Positions 26,732-35,766 of a DNA stretch of 64,000 nucleotides are shown here, piece by piece (the stretch's first letter is position 1; every line of letters begins with the position of its first letter). This DNA is from Burkholderia cepacia (GTDB taxonomy: Bacteria; Pseudomonadota; Gammaproteobacteria; Burkholderiales; Burkholderiaceae). The position numbers and the translations under genes were made by a program. Location of the stretch: the NCBI RefSeq assembly GCF_001039005.1, contig NZ_LDWR01000001.1, positions 35,733 through 99,732 on the forward strand. The letters are read 5' to 3'. The notes beneath the pieces are model-generated. The model saw only the letters and a list, made by a program, of their open reading frames with translations. It was not told the origin of the DNA and made no database searches.

Positions 26732-27022
26732 TCAGAACGTGACGGTCCACGCGGGCGGCGCGCCCGCACCGACGCTGCGCGGTGCCGTTCGCACGTCGGG
26801 CAGCGGTGCGCGGCTCAGCACGAACGGCGTGCCGTGCACGCAGCTGACGCTCGGCATGTCCGCATCGGCGGCCTGGCGCGCGCCAGCGCCGATCGTGCAG
26901 ATTTCCGGAATGGTGAGACTGACCCGCAGCGGAATCGACGGCTCGGTACCGCCGGCGAGCGACCATGCGCCCAGCGCCGCGAGCGCGAGCGTGCCGTGTT
27001 TGATTCGGCCGGTTGCGTTCAT
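26732..27022 (-). CDS. small secreted protein, shortened SCPU-like pattern
   Basis: A 96-residue protein with a signal-peptide-like N-terminus (MNATGRIKHGTLALAALGAW). The mature part has LRVSLTIPEICTI, a second Cys in PSVSCVHGTPFVLSRA and a terminal strand AWTVTF. Their order copies the pilin pattern of the preceding operon (VTLTLQPNCAI, VTCTNTTPYNVGL, TVTATVYF) but with much shorter connections. It is convergent to the tip gene and ends 16 bp from it. It could be a minor pilus component, an assembly inhibitor or a remnant. Not otherwise recognised. Confidence 0.5.
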   Translation of the reverse strand: MNATGRIKHGTLALAALGAWSLAGGTEPSIPLRVSLTIPEICTIGAGARQAADADMPSVSCVHGTPFVLSRAPLPDVRTAPRSVGAGAPPAWTVTF

Positions 27023-27126
27023 CGTTCGGCCCTCCTTCGTGCATCCGTCCAGAATATGCGCGAATTATCCGCGTGCGCGCGGAAAACGTGAAGCCGCGCG
27101 CACCCGATCCGGCCCCGCTGAATCGA

Positions 27127-28149
27127 TCAGCGCGCGACGGCGAACCCGCCGAAGAACGCACGCGCGTTCGCATCGAGGCTTTCGAGGTGATATCCGCCCT
27201 CCTGCACGATCACCGTCGGCAGGCCAAGCGCGCCGATCGCGCCGCCGAGCCGCCCGAACCCGTCGGTCGTGACGGCGACCTGCGATTGCGGGTCGTCCTT
27301 GTAGATGTCGAAGCCGAGCGCGAGCACGAGCGCGTCGGGCTGGAACCGCGCGAGCGCGCGCAGCGCGTCGTCGAGCCTCGCGAAGAACGCCGATTCCGGC
27401 GCGCCGTGCGGCATCGGCAGGTTGAGGTTGAAGCCGTCGCCCGCGCCCGCGCCCGTCTCTTCCTCGTAGCCCGCGACGACCGGGTAGAAGTTGGTCGGGT
27501 CGCCGTGGATCGATACGTACAGCACATCGTCGCGGCCGTAGAAGATCTCCTGCACGCCCTGCCCGTGATGCATGTCGGTGTCGAGGATCGCGACCCGGCG
27601 ATGGCGCCCGAGCAGCGACTGCGCGGCGATCGCCGCATTGTTCAGGTAGCAGAAGCCGCCAGCCGCGTCGCGGCGTGCGTGATGGCCGGGCGGGCGGCAC
27701 AACGCGTAGGCTTCGCGCGCGCCGTCGTTGACGTCGGCCGCGGCCGCAAGCGCACCCTGCGCGGACCAGTACGCGGCGCGCCACGTGTTCGCGCCGATCG
27801 GGCAACTGCCGTCCGCGAGGTAACGCGCGGCTTTCGCGAGCACGCCGCGCAGTGGGTTCGGATCGCGCACGAACACGTTCGACATCACTTCGTCGCCCCA
27901 GTCGTCGGGCATCTGCTTCCAGTCGCGGTGCGCGTCCTCGAGAAAGCGCAGGTAGTTCATGTCGTGCACGGCCGCGATCGGCGCGGTGCCACGGTCGGCC
28001 GGCTCGCACACGTCGAAATCGAGCGACCGGACGGCCGCGACGAGCCGCGCCGCGCGCTCGGGCACTTCCTGCGGTTCGCGCATCTGGCCGCGCGACAGGT
28101 AGCTGCGCGGATGGTGCAGCAGTTGTTCGGGATGGAAGTAGGTTTTCAT
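27127..28149 (-). CDS. aphA: acetylpolyamine amidohydrolase (histone deacetylase family)
   Basis: A 340-residue class II deacetylase-type zinc enzyme. CRPPGHHARRD holds the His pair of the charge relay, ILDTDMHHGQGVQ gives the zinc ligands Asp and His, and ALGFDIYKDDP the second Asp. The pattern YLRFLEDAH with an inserted loop of about 60 residues fits bacterial acetylpolyamine amidohydrolases, which free polyamines from N-acetyl forms. The start MKTYFHPEQ at 28149 is shared with relatives. It is the last gene of a leftward operon behind an M20 amidohydrolase and an MHS transporter. Confidence 0.88.
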   Translation of the reverse strand: MKTYFHPEQLLHHPRSYLSRGQMREPQEVPERAARLVAAVRSLDFDVCEPADRGTAPIAAVHDMNYLRFLEDAHRDWKQMPDDWGDEVMSNVFVRDPNPLRGVLAKAARYLADGSCPIGANTWRAAYWSAQGALAAAADVNDGAREAYALCRPPGHHARRDAAGGFCYLNNAAIAAQSLLGRHRRVAILDTDMHHGQGVQEIFYGRDDVLYVSIHGDPTNFYPVVAGYEEETGAGAGDGFNLNLPMPHGAPESAFFARLDDALRALARFQPDALVLALGFDIYKDDPQSQVAVTTDGFGRLGGAIGALGLPTVIVQEGGYHLESLDANARAFFGGFAVAR

Positions 28150-28174
28150 CGTTCGTCCTCGTCGGTTCACCGCG

Positions 28175-29446
28175 TCATGCACCCGGCGCGGTGGCTGCCG
28201 CTTCGACGCGCGCCGCGACGCCTGCGCGCGCCAGTACCGCGTGGAGCAGCACGTTCGTGCCGCGTGTCACGTCGTCGGGCAACGCATCCTCGGCCTCGTT
28301 GTGCGACAGGCCGTCGACGCACGGGATGAACACCATCGCGGTCGGGAAGCGGCGTGCGAGCAGGATCGCGTCGTGACCGGCGCCGCTGACGATCCGTTCG
28401 TTCGTGTAGCCGAACGCGGCCGCCGCCTGCGCGACCTGTTCCACGCAGTCGCGATCGAACGGCGTCGCCGGGCTGCGCCAGCAGGTGTCGATCGCGACCT
28501 GCACGCCACGCGCTGCAGCGACGCGCGTGCACGCATCGCGCAGGTCGCGCTCCATCGCATCAACTTCGGCATCGTCGTGATGACGCAGGTCGACCGTGAA
28601 CGTCACGTCGCCGGCAATGGTGTTGCGCGACGCGTTGCGGATACCGACCTGCCCGATCGTCGCAAGGCCGCGCGGCGCATAACCGGCGACGATCCGTTCC
28701 AGTTCGAGCGCCATCTGCGCGCTCGCGAAATACGCATCCTTGCGATACGGCATCGGCGTCGTGCCCGCATGCGCGGCCACGCCCGTCACCGTCACGTCGA
28801 GCCAGCGGATCGCCTGCCCGCCCGTGACGATGCCGATCGTCGTGCCGTTCGCCTCGAGCACGGGCCCCTGTTCGATATGCGCCTCGAAATACGCATCGAC
28901 CGCGCCGCCCGTCGCGCGGGTGCCGCGATAGCCGCATGCGTCGAGTGCCGCGCCGAGCGTGACGCCGTCGGCGTCCTGCTTCGCAAGCGCGTCGGCGAGC
29001 GGCAACGCGCCCGTGAACACGGCCGAACCGAGCATCGCCGGCGCGAAGCGCGCGCCTTCCTCGTTGGTCCAGGACACGATCTCCAGCGGCTTACCGGTCA
29101 CGATGCCTGCATCGTCCAGCGTGCGCACGAGCTCCAGCGCGGCGAGCACGCCGTAGACACCGTCGAAGCGGCCGCCTTCGGGCTGCGTGTCGAGATGGCT
29201 GCCGATCAGCACCGGCGCGGCGTGCGCATCGGCGCCGTCGCGCCGCGCAAACAGGTTGCCGACTGCGTCGACGCTCACCGTCATCCCCGCGTCGCGGCAC
29301 CACTGCGCGAACAGGTCGCGCCCGCGCCGGTCGTCGTCGGTGAGCGCGAGGCGCCGCACGCCGCCGCGCGGCGTCGCGCCGACGCGCGCCATGTCCGCCA
29401 GGCTCTGCCACAAACGGGCGCCGTCGATTTCCAACAGGTGTTCCAT
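28175..29446 (-). CDS. M20 family amidase/N-carbamoyl-amino-acid hydrolase
   Basis: A 423-residue di-metal amidohydrolase of the AllC/HyuC branch. Metal and catalytic residues are visible: GSHLDTQPEGGRFDGVYG, SWTNEEGARFAP, FEAHIEQGPVLE and GAGHDAILLA. Members hydrolyse N-carbamoyl-amino acids, allantoate or ureidoglycine; the exact substrate is open. It lies 25 bp before aphA and 31 bp after the MHS transporter, so all three probably serve one nitrogen compound, perhaps an acylated polyamine. Confidence 0.85.
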   Translation of the reverse strand: MEHLLEIDGARLWQSLADMARVGATPRGGVRRLALTDDDRRGRDLFAQWCRDAGMTVSVDAVGNLFARRDGADAHAAPVLIGSHLDTQPEGGRFDGVYGVLAALELVRTLDDAGIVTGKPLEIVSWTNEEGARFAPAMLGSAVFTGALPLADALAKQDADGVTLGAALDACGYRGTRATGGAVDAYFEAHIEQGPVLEANGTTIGIVTGGQAIRWLDVTVTGVAAHAGTTPMPYRKDAYFASAQMALELERIVAGYAPRGLATIGQVGIRNASRNTIAGDVTFTVDLRHHDDAEVDAMERDLRDACTRVAAARGVQVAIDTCWRSPATPFDRDCVEQVAQAAAAFGYTNERIVSGAGHDAILLARRFPTAMVFIPCVDGLSHNEAEDALPDDVTRGTNVLLHAVLARAGVAARVEAAATAPGA

Positions 29447-29477
29447 ACGTACTCCGGATGAATGCTTTCGTTGATAT

Positions 29478-30788
29478 TCAATGCGAGCCGAGCGCTTCGG
29501 CGGCGGCCGGCTGCGCCGCCCGGCGCGCGTCGAGCGCGACGATGCAAAGCAGCGAGATGCCGGCGAGGCACGTGTAGAACACCGCGAGCGGCCACCATTG
29601 GCCCGTGAAGCGATGCGCGAGCCACGTGCCGACGAGCGGCGTCAGGCCACCCGCGAGCGCGCCGCAGATCTGGTACGCGAGCGAGATCGCCGAATAACGC
29701 ACATGTGCGGGAAATACCTCGCTCACGAAACCCGCGATCACCGAATAGAAACCGGCCATGCATACGACCGCGAGCGCGATGCCCGCGACGAGCGACGCGG
29801 ACGTACCGCCCTGCACGAGCATGAACATCGGATACGGCGACAGCATCGCGAGCAGCGCCGCGAGCTTCAGGAAGCGTGCGCCGCCGATGCGCTCCGCGGT
29901 CCATGCGGCGATCGGCTGCGCGACAAACTGGATGATCGCGACCGCGAACAGGCTGTCGAGGATCAGCGAACGCGATACGCCGACGTACTGCGTCGTATAC
30001 GCGATCATGAACGTGTTCGTGAAATAGACGCCCGCGATCCCGATCGTGTTCGCGCCGATGCAGAGGAACACGAGCCCCGACGCGGAACGGAACACTTCGG
30101 CGACCGGCAGTTTCACCGTGCGGTTTGCCTCCTTCACGCGCGCGAATTCCGGCGACTCGTTCACGCCGAGCCGGATCAGGATGCCGACCACGAGCAGCAC
30201 CGAGCTCGCGAGAAACGGCAGGCGCCAGCCCCACGCGAGGAAGTCGGCCTTGTCCATCGACGTGACCGCGCGGAACGCGATCAGCGACAGGATCAGCCCG
30301 GCCGGGCTGCCGAGCTGCGCGAACGATGCGAAGAACGTGCGGCGCCCCTGCGGCGCGTGCTCGCCCGCCATCAGCACCGCGCCGCCCCATTCGCCGCCGA
30401 CCGCGATCCCCTGCACGACGCGCAACGCGACGAGCAGCACCGGCGCGAGCACGCCCACCTTCGAATAATCGGGCAGCAGCCCGACGCAGACGGTCGCGAC
30501 GCCCATCATCATCAGTGTCGTCATCAGCGCCTTCTTGCGGCCGATGCGATCGCCGAGATGGCCGAAGATGACGCCGCCGAGCGGGCGCGCGAAGAAGCCG
30601 ACCGCGAACGTCGCGAACGACGCCATCGTGCTGACGAACGGGTCGTGCGACGGGAAATAGAGTTCGCCGAACACAAGCGCGGCAGCGGTCGCGTAGATGT
30701 AGAAGTCGTACCACTCGATCATCGTGCCGATGAACGCGGCCGTCGCGGCGCGTCCCGGCTGGCGGGTGGAAGAAAGGGACTGGGTCAT
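29478..30788 (-). CDS. MFS transporter, metabolite:H+ symporter (MHS) family
   Basis: A 436-residue protein with twelve predicted membrane helices. FIGTMIEWYDFYIYATAAAL at the start, then FFARPLGGVIFGHLGDRIGRKK and RVVQGIAVGGEWGGAVLM, are the strict signature of the MHS group (ShiA/ProP/KgtP relatives), which import organic acids, betaines or similar solutes. The start at 30788 follows family length. First gene of the operon with the M20 and deacetylase genes; its promoter region contains the long inverted repeat at 30904-30949. Confidence 0.9.
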   Translation of the reverse strand: MTQSLSSTRQPGRAATAAFIGTMIEWYDFYIYATAAALVFGELYFPSHDPFVSTMASFATFAVGFFARPLGGVIFGHLGDRIGRKKALMTTLMMMGVATVCVGLLPDYSKVGVLAPVLLVALRVVQGIAVGGEWGGAVLMAGEHAPQGRRTFFASFAQLGSPAGLILSLIAFRAVTSMDKADFLAWGWRLPFLASSVLLVVGILIRLGVNESPEFARVKEANRTVKLPVAEVFRSASGLVFLCIGANTIGIAGVYFTNTFMIAYTTQYVGVSRSLILDSLFAVAIIQFVAQPIAAWTAERIGGARFLKLAALLAMLSPYPMFMLVQGGTSASLVAGIALAVVCMAGFYSVIAGFVSEVFPAHVRYSAISLAYQICGALAGGLTPLVGTWLAHRFTGQWWPLAVFYTCLAGISLLCIVALDARRAAQPAAAEALGSH

Positions 30789-30903
30789 GCGGGCTCCTGA
30801 CGCGCGCCGCTGCGGCGCGACGCGCAATATCGTGATGGCAGCCGTCTGGCGCGGCCTCGCGCCGCACGCTGCGGCACCCCTCCTTTATCGGCGACCGCAA
30901 ATC

Positions 30904-30949
30904 ATTAGTCAAATTTCAAGTTATTATTCGCCGTATAAATTTAACTAAT
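30904..30949. promoter_or_regulatory. long inverted repeat in divergent promoter
   Basis: ATTAGTCAAATTT (30904-30916) and AAATTTAACTAAT (30937-30949) are reverse complements at 12 of 13 positions, 20 bases apart. The block is AT-rich and lies between the MHS operon and the LysR gene, so it is a strong operator candidate. Confidence 0.65.
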
Positions 30950-30979
30950 ATTCGCTTCAACGCCTCACCCGGAGACCCG

Positions 30980-31936
30980 ATGCGCCCCGACCTCGCCCCG
31001 TTCCTGAACGACCGCCTCGACTGGAACCTGCTGCGCACCTACCTGGTGATCATGCAGGAGCGCAGCGTGAGCCGCGCGGCCGCGCGCCTGCACGTCACGC
31101 AGCCGGCCGTGAGCCAGGCGTTGCGGCGGCTCGAGGACGCGCTCGAGCGCCGGCTGATCGAGCGGCGCGGCGCGCACTTCGCGCCGACGCCGGCCGGCGA
31201 AGCCGTGTACCGGATCGCGAGCGACATTTACGGCGGCATCTCGCGCCTCGAAACGGAAATCGACGACAGCACGGCCGACCTGACCGGGTCGATCCGGCTG
31301 CTGACGGTGAGCCGCATCGAGTCGCCCGTCTACGACGAGTTCCTCGCGGACTTCCATCGCGCATACCCGCGCATCGACCTGCAGATCGAAGTGATGCGCT
31401 CGTCGGACATCCTGTCGTCGCTGTTGCAGAAGACGGCCACGGCCGGGCTCGGCCTGTGCCGCACGCCGCACGACAAGCTGGAGATGCGCTGCTTCCTGCG
31501 CCAGCGTTACGCGATCTACTGCGGCCGCCATCACCGGCTGTTCGGGCAGACGCAACTGCGGATGGACGATCTGCTCGCGGAGAATTTCGTGTCGTTCACG
31601 AGCGACCAGATCGGCGACAGCCTGTCGCCGCTCACCGTCTTCCGCGACCAGAAGGGCTTCACGGGGCGCATCGTCGCGTCGTCGCCGAGCCTCGAGGAAG
31701 TGCGGCGGCTGATCTTCGCGGGCTACGGAGTTGGCTGCCTGCCCGAGCACATCGTGCGCGACGACATCGCGCAACAGCGGCTGTGGCGGTTGCCGCCGGA
31801 CGACGGGCTCGTCGATGTCGACGTGTTCCTGCTGTGGCATCGCGACCGCAAGATGAATGCGGCCGAGCACGCGTTTCTCGACGCGATGGAGCGCTGCATG
31901 CAGCGCTATTCACTCGCGGAGCGGCTGGGGAAGTAA
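30980..31936 (+). CDS. LysR-type regulator
   Basis: A 318-residue LysR protein. WNLLRTYLVIMQERSVSRAA, LHVTQPAVSQALRRLED and LIERRGAHFAPTPAG form the DNA-binding domain, followed by a complete effector domain. It is divergent from the MHS/M20/aphA operon, with a long inverted repeat in between, so it is the probable local regulator. It converges with the porin gene; a perfect hairpin lies between. Confidence 0.87.
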   Translation: MRPDLAPFLNDRLDWNLLRTYLVIMQERSVSRAAARLHVTQPAVSQALRRLEDALERRLIERRGAHFAPTPAGEAVYRIASDIYGGISRLETEIDDSTADLTGSIRLLTVSRIESPVYDEFLADFHRAYPRIDLQIEVMRSSDILSSLLQKTATAGLGLCRTPHDKLEMRCFLRQRYAIYCGRHHRLFGQTQLRMDDLLAENFVSFTSDQIGDSLSPLTVFRDQKGFTGRIVASSPSLEEVRRLIFAGYGVGCLPEHIVRDDIAQQRLWRLPPDDGLVDVDVFLLWHRDRKMNAAEHAFLDAMERCMQRYSLAERLGK

Positions 31937-31959
31937 GAGCGCGAACGCGCCCGAGGAAG

Positions 31960-31984
31960 GCGCCGGGCGCACACGGCCCGGCGC
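31960..31984. terminator. hairpin between LysR gene and porin gene
   Basis: GCGCCGGG (31960-31967) and CCCGGCGC (31977-31984) form a perfect stem between two convergent genes. There is no T-run, so terminator function is uncertain. Confidence 0.4.
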
Positions 31985-31994
31985 GTCGCCGTCG

Positions 31995-33065
31995 TCAGAA
32001 GCGATGCACGATGCCGAGCTGCACGCCGCGCGCATTCGCGCCCGGATACGCGAGCGGCAGGCCCGGGTTCGCCGCGCCGGCGAGCGTGTAGCCGGCCTGG
32101 TTGCGGTTGCGCAGGTAGGACAGCGCGCCGTAGAAGCTCGTGCGCTTCGACAGGTCGTACTCGTACATCAGCCCGAGCTGGTCCGCATTGTTGCCCTGCG
32201 ACGACTGGTCGTGCAGATATGCGTAACCGAGCGCGACATAGTTGGCCGGGTTGAACTGGTATTTGACCGACAGCCCGTACACGCGCGAATCGATCCCGAG
32301 GTCGGCCCACTTCACCGCGGAGAAACCGCCGTACACGGTCGCCTTGCCGATCGCGTACGACGCGCCGGCCATGATCGTGCGATCGGTCGTGGTCGCCGTT
32401 GCGTTCTTCAGCCACTGGCCCGCGACGAACGCCGCGAACGGCCCGTGCTCGTAGGTCAGGTCGAACTGCTGGCTGGAGCCGGCCGAGCGCACGCCGCCCG
32501 CATCGCCGAACCCGAAATACAGCCCGCCCTGGAAACCGGCGATCTCCGGGCTCTGGTACGACAGCGTGTTGCTGGTGCGGAACGCGAACACGGTCAGGTT
32601 GTCCATGCCGGACGCCTGCGTGACGCCGCCGAACGCATCCTGCCCGCCCTGGTCGTTGAACAGCGGCGAATTCTGGCGACCCGCGCGCACCTTGCCCCAC
32701 TGCCCGGCGACGCCGACCCACGCCTGCCGGTTGAACATGCTGCCCGAACTCGCCAGCGAACCGTCGTTCGGGTTGAAGCCGTTCTCCAGCGCGAACTCGA
32801 TCTTCTGCCCGCCGCCGATATCCTCGCCGCCCTTCAGCCCGAACCGGCTGCCCCACTGACCGCCCGAGCCGATCGCCGCCGTATAGCCGTTGCCGGTATT
32901 CACGTACTGCGCGAATTCGTCGATCACGCCGTACAGCGTGACGCCGTCCTGCGCGAGCGCGGCGCCCGATCCGGCGAGGCACGCGGCCGCCACCGTCATG
33001 CGAAGACCGGCGTGCACCGGCCACGCCCGGGAATCGCTGCCGCGGGCTTTCATTTGTTTAGTCAT
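31995..33065 (-). CDS. trimeric outer-membrane porin (OmpC/Gram-negative porin family)
   Basis: A 356-residue beta-barrel. A signal peptide (ending GAALAQ) precedes SVTLYG-like DGVTLYGVIDEFAQYV, then RFGLKGGEDIGGGQKIEFALENGF, and the protein ends in IVHRF with the terminal Phe needed for BAM-dependent insertion. These are standard for Burkholderia general porins. The start MTKQMKARG at 33065 precedes a normal signal peptide. It lies behind the NCS1 permease on the same strand and may supply the outer-membrane route for its substrate. Confidence 0.93.
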   Translation of the reverse strand: MTKQMKARGSDSRAWPVHAGLRMTVAAACLAGSGAALAQDGVTLYGVIDEFAQYVNTGNGYTAAIGSGGQWGSRFGLKGGEDIGGGQKIEFALENGFNPNDGSLASSGSMFNRQAWVGVAGQWGKVRAGRQNSPLFNDQGGQDAFGGVTQASGMDNLTVFAFRTSNTLSYQSPEIAGFQGGLYFGFGDAGGVRSAGSSQQFDLTYEHGPFAAFVAGQWLKNATATTTDRTIMAGASYAIGKATVYGGFSAVKWADLGIDSRVYGLSVKYQFNPANYVALGYAYLHDQSSQGNNADQLGLMYEYDLSKRTSFYGALSYLRNRNQAGYTLAGAANPGLPLAYPGANARGVQLGIVHRF

Positions 33066-33148
33066 ACTATTCAATAGAAAGAGAATGAAACGACGCCGGG
33101 CGCGGCAGTTGCGCCGCACCGGCATCGCGGGATGGTGAATGTGGGTGA

Positions 33149-33175
33149 GAGCCTGGTGCAGGCGGCGCCAGGCTC
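33149..33175. other. hairpin between permease and porin genes
   Basis: GAGCCTGG and CCAGGCTC form a perfect eight-pair stem in the 161-bp gap between the permease and porin genes. No T-run follows; it could be an attenuator or an mRNA-stabilising element. Confidence 0.35.
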
Positions 33176-33226
33176 GGCGCGACGCTCAGGCCGGCAGCGG
33201 GCCGGCCCGATGCGCGATGCGCGTGG

Positions 33227-34657
33227 TCAGTGGTGAACTTCGCTGCGCTCGATCGGCAGGATCAGGCGTTCGGGGATGCTGCGTCGGGACGCACGCGCGG
33301 CGACGTAATACAGCACGGCCGGTACGATCAGGCCGAGGATCCACGAGATGTCGGTGCCGCCGAGCGCGTCGACGAGCGGCCCCGTATAGATGTGCGTCGA
33401 CATGAACGGCAGTTGCACCAGGATGCCGACCACGTAGATCGTGATCGCCATCACGTTCCAGCGGCCGTAGCGGCCATCCGGATCGGACAGCGCCGGCACG
33501 TCGTAGCGCGAGCGCGTGAAGCAGTAGTAGTCGACCAGGTTGATCGCGCTCCACGGCGTGAAGAACGCGAGCAGGAACAGGATGAACGCGGTGAATTCCT
33601 TCAGGAACGAATGACGGCCCGCGAGGGCGATCAGCGTCGACACGCAGATCATCCCGAAGATGTAGACGAGACGGCTCTTCGACGACACGGCACCCTTGCC
33701 GCGGAAACCGCTGACGATGGTCGCCATCGACATGAAGCTGCCGTACGCGTTGAGCGCCGTCACCGTCACCTTGCCGAACGCGATGCTGAAGTACAGCAGC
33801 GCGGCCACGGCGCCCGTCGAACCGAGGCCGACGATATACGACACTTCGTGGTGCGCGAACTGGCCGCCGGCCAGCGCGGCCGCGAACACGCCGAACACCA
33901 TCGCCGCCTGCGCGCCGATCACGGAACCCAGGCCGACCGCGAGGAACGTCGCGACCGACGACGTCGAGCGCGGCAGGTAGCGCGAATAGTCGGCCACGTA
34001 CGGGCCGAACGCGATCTGCCACGACGCGGACAGCGACATCGCCAGCAGGAAACTCGCGAGCGAGAAGTGCTTGTTCGCAAGCAGCGCGCCGATATCGTGG
34101 TTCGCGAACAGCTGCGAGAACATGTAGACGAACGCGACGATGCCGACCACGCTCGCGATCCGGCCGACGAAGTGGATCGCGCGATAGCCGAACACGGTCA
34201 GCACGACGATCACGGCCGCGAACAGCAGGATGCCGGCCGCGTCGTCGACGTGCAGCAGCTGCGCGACGGCCTGCCCGGCCAGCACCGAGCCGCTTGCGGA
34301 AAAGCCGATGTACATCAGGCACACGAGCACGATCGGGATCATCGCGCCGTACACGCCGAACTGCACGCGGCTCGAGATCATCTGCGGCAGCCCGAGCTGC
34401 GGGCCTTGCGCGCCGTGCAGCGCCATCACCGCGCCGCCGACGAGCTGGCCGAGCAGCAGCGCGACCAGCGACCAGAACACGTCGCCGCCGAGCACGACCG
34501 CGAGCGCGCCCGTGACGATGGCCGTGATCTGCATGTTGGCCGACAGCCACAGCGTGAACTGGCTCAGCAAGCCGCCGTGGCGCTCGGCGTCGGGAATGAA
34601 GTCGATCGAGCGTACCTCGATCAGGCCGCCGGCTTTTCCACTGGGATTCGTTGACAC
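33227..34657 (-). CDS. NCS1 family permease (purine/cytosine/hydantoin type)
   Basis: A 476-residue protein with about twelve membrane helices. IEVRSIDFIPDAERHGG at the start, QFTLWLSANMQITAIVTGAL, and the YVADYSRYLP segment are typical for the nucleobase:cation symporter-1 family, which imports cytosine, purines, allantoin, hydantoins or thiamine precursors. The GTG at 34657 is chosen because GGAGA stands just before it; the longer frame to 34849 shows no family sequence. A perfect GntR-like palindrome lies in its promoter region. Confidence 0.87.
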   Translation of the reverse strand: MSTNPSGKAGGLIEVRSIDFIPDAERHGGLLSQFTLWLSANMQITAIVTGALAVVLGGDVFWSLVALLLGQLVGGAVMALHGAQGPQLGLPQMISSRVQFGVYGAMIPIVLVCLMYIGFSASGSVLAGQAVAQLLHVDDAAGILLFAAVIVVLTVFGYRAIHFVGRIASVVGIVAFVYMFSQLFANHDIGALLANKHFSLASFLLAMSLSASWQIAFGPYVADYSRYLPRSTSSVATFLAVGLGSVIGAQAAMVFGVFAAALAGGQFAHHEVSYIVGLGSTGAVAALLYFSIAFGKVTVTALNAYGSFMSMATIVSGFRGKGAVSSKSRLVYIFGMICVSTLIALAGRHSFLKEFTAFILFLLAFFTPWSAINLVDYYCFTRSRYDVPALSDPDGRYGRWNVMAITIYVVGILVQLPFMSTHIYTGPLVDALGGTDISWILGLIVPAVLYYVAARASRRSIPERLILPIERSEVHH

Positions 34658-34837
34658 GGGGAAATCTCCAAAATACTCAGGATCGCGAATGGTTTGAACA
34701 AGACAGGAATCTGCGAGCCGCCCTTTCGGCTCTTCGGGTGCGGGGCGCCGTGGATCGCCGGCATGCGCCACGCACGCACGGTCTGCACGCTGGCGCGCAA
34801 GCGACACGACGTGTGCCGACATTGCCAGCGGATGATC

Positions 34838-34849
34838 TTGTATATACAA
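34838..34849. promoter_or_regulatory. GntR-type palindromic operator
   Basis: TTGTATATACAA is a perfect 12-bp palindrome about 180 bp before the permease start. Its form (TTGTAnnTACAA) matches operators of GntR/FCD regulators. Fifteen bases away GATATCGG (34857-34864) and CCGGTATC (34872-34879) form a second, one-mismatch inverted repeat. No GntR gene is in this window, so the regulator would act in trans. Confidence 0.6.
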
Positions 34850-34960
34850 CTTGCGAGATATCGGTGATTACCCGGTATCGATCCATTTTGGAAATTGTCC
34901 GAACAATCGCGATGCGTCCGGCTGATTTTGCCGCCGATCGGACGTTGGAAAAATGAAAGG

Positions 34961-35638
34961 TCAGGCGCCGGTGGAAGGCGCCTGATCGGGCGCGGCCGTC
35001 ATGTCGGCGGCGGGGAGCAGGTTCAGCATGCGCCGCGCGACTTCGATGTCGCGCGCGTGCAGCCATTCGTCGTAGTCGTCGCGGCGCAGGATCACGACGC
35101 CCCGCTTCTCGTCGCCGGGCCGATGCATCCGCGAGAACAGCGGATGGTCGTCGGCGTTCACCGTGAGCATCGCCATGCCGACGCATGCGCGGCCGTCGCC
35201 GCCTTCGTAGCGTCGCCAGATGCCGGCGACGCAGCACGGTTGCCAGCCGTCGACGCCGATCCGGTGCCACACGTTGCGGCCACTCTCGTAGCACGGCTCG
35301 CAGATCCAGCGCACCGGGATCAGGCAGCGCTGGCCGTTGCGCCAGGCGTTGCCGTACAGCCGCGACGAGCCGACCGTTTCAGCCCGCGCGTTCACCGTGT
35401 CGAGCTTCCTGCTTTTCCGGCCGTTCTCGTCGATCCGTTCGGGCTGCATGAATTTCGGCCAGAAGCCGAACACGGCTGCAACGACCGCGAGGCCGTCGCC
35501 GTTGGCGCGCGCAAGCGGCGCCGCGTAGTCGGGATAGACATCGGGTGCCCACGGGTCGCGACGGTACAGATCGCCGATGCCGATCTTCAGTTCACTGATG
35601 CCCGGGTCTTCGCCGGGGGCGCGGTAGTGGGTGCACAC
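34961..35638 (-). CDS. SOS-response-associated peptidase family protein (YedK/HMCES)
   Basis: A 225-residue SRAP domain protein that in characterised relatives forms a thiazolidine crosslink to abasic sites in single-stranded DNA through Cys2. MC at the start gives the Cys, KLDTVNARAETVG the Asn and Arg that hold the abasic site, CLIPVRWICEPCYESG contains the catalytic Glu and FSRMHRPGDEKR replaces the usual HERMP. This variant subgroup occurs in Burkholderia and phages. Active-site residues look present. The gene stands alone. Confidence 0.85.
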   Translation of the reverse strand: MCTHYRAPGEDPGISELKIGIGDLYRRDPWAPDVYPDYAAPLARANGDGLAVVAAVFGFWPKFMQPERIDENGRKSRKLDTVNARAETVGSSRLYGNAWRNGQRCLIPVRWICEPCYESGRNVWHRIGVDGWQPCCVAGIWRRYEGGDGRACVGMAMLTVNADDHPLFSRMHRPGDEKRGVVILRRDDYDEWLHARDIEVARRMLNLLPAADMTAAPDQAPSTGA

Positions 35639-35766
35639 GGTTCGGCGAACGATGGAAGCAATGTTTCCATCGTAGGTCAGCGCCGGGGTCGCGATCTCGC
35701 TATTGCTTTGTATGACGAAACAGTTTTACGAATCGACGATGTCCGTGATCCGGTCAACGCCCGCCG

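Noticed and set aside
26253..27272. Possible extra pilus genes on the minus strand inside the tip-subunit gene
   Set aside because: Frames overlap the well-supported tip gene and show no signal peptide or fold pattern except for the 26732-27022 protein.
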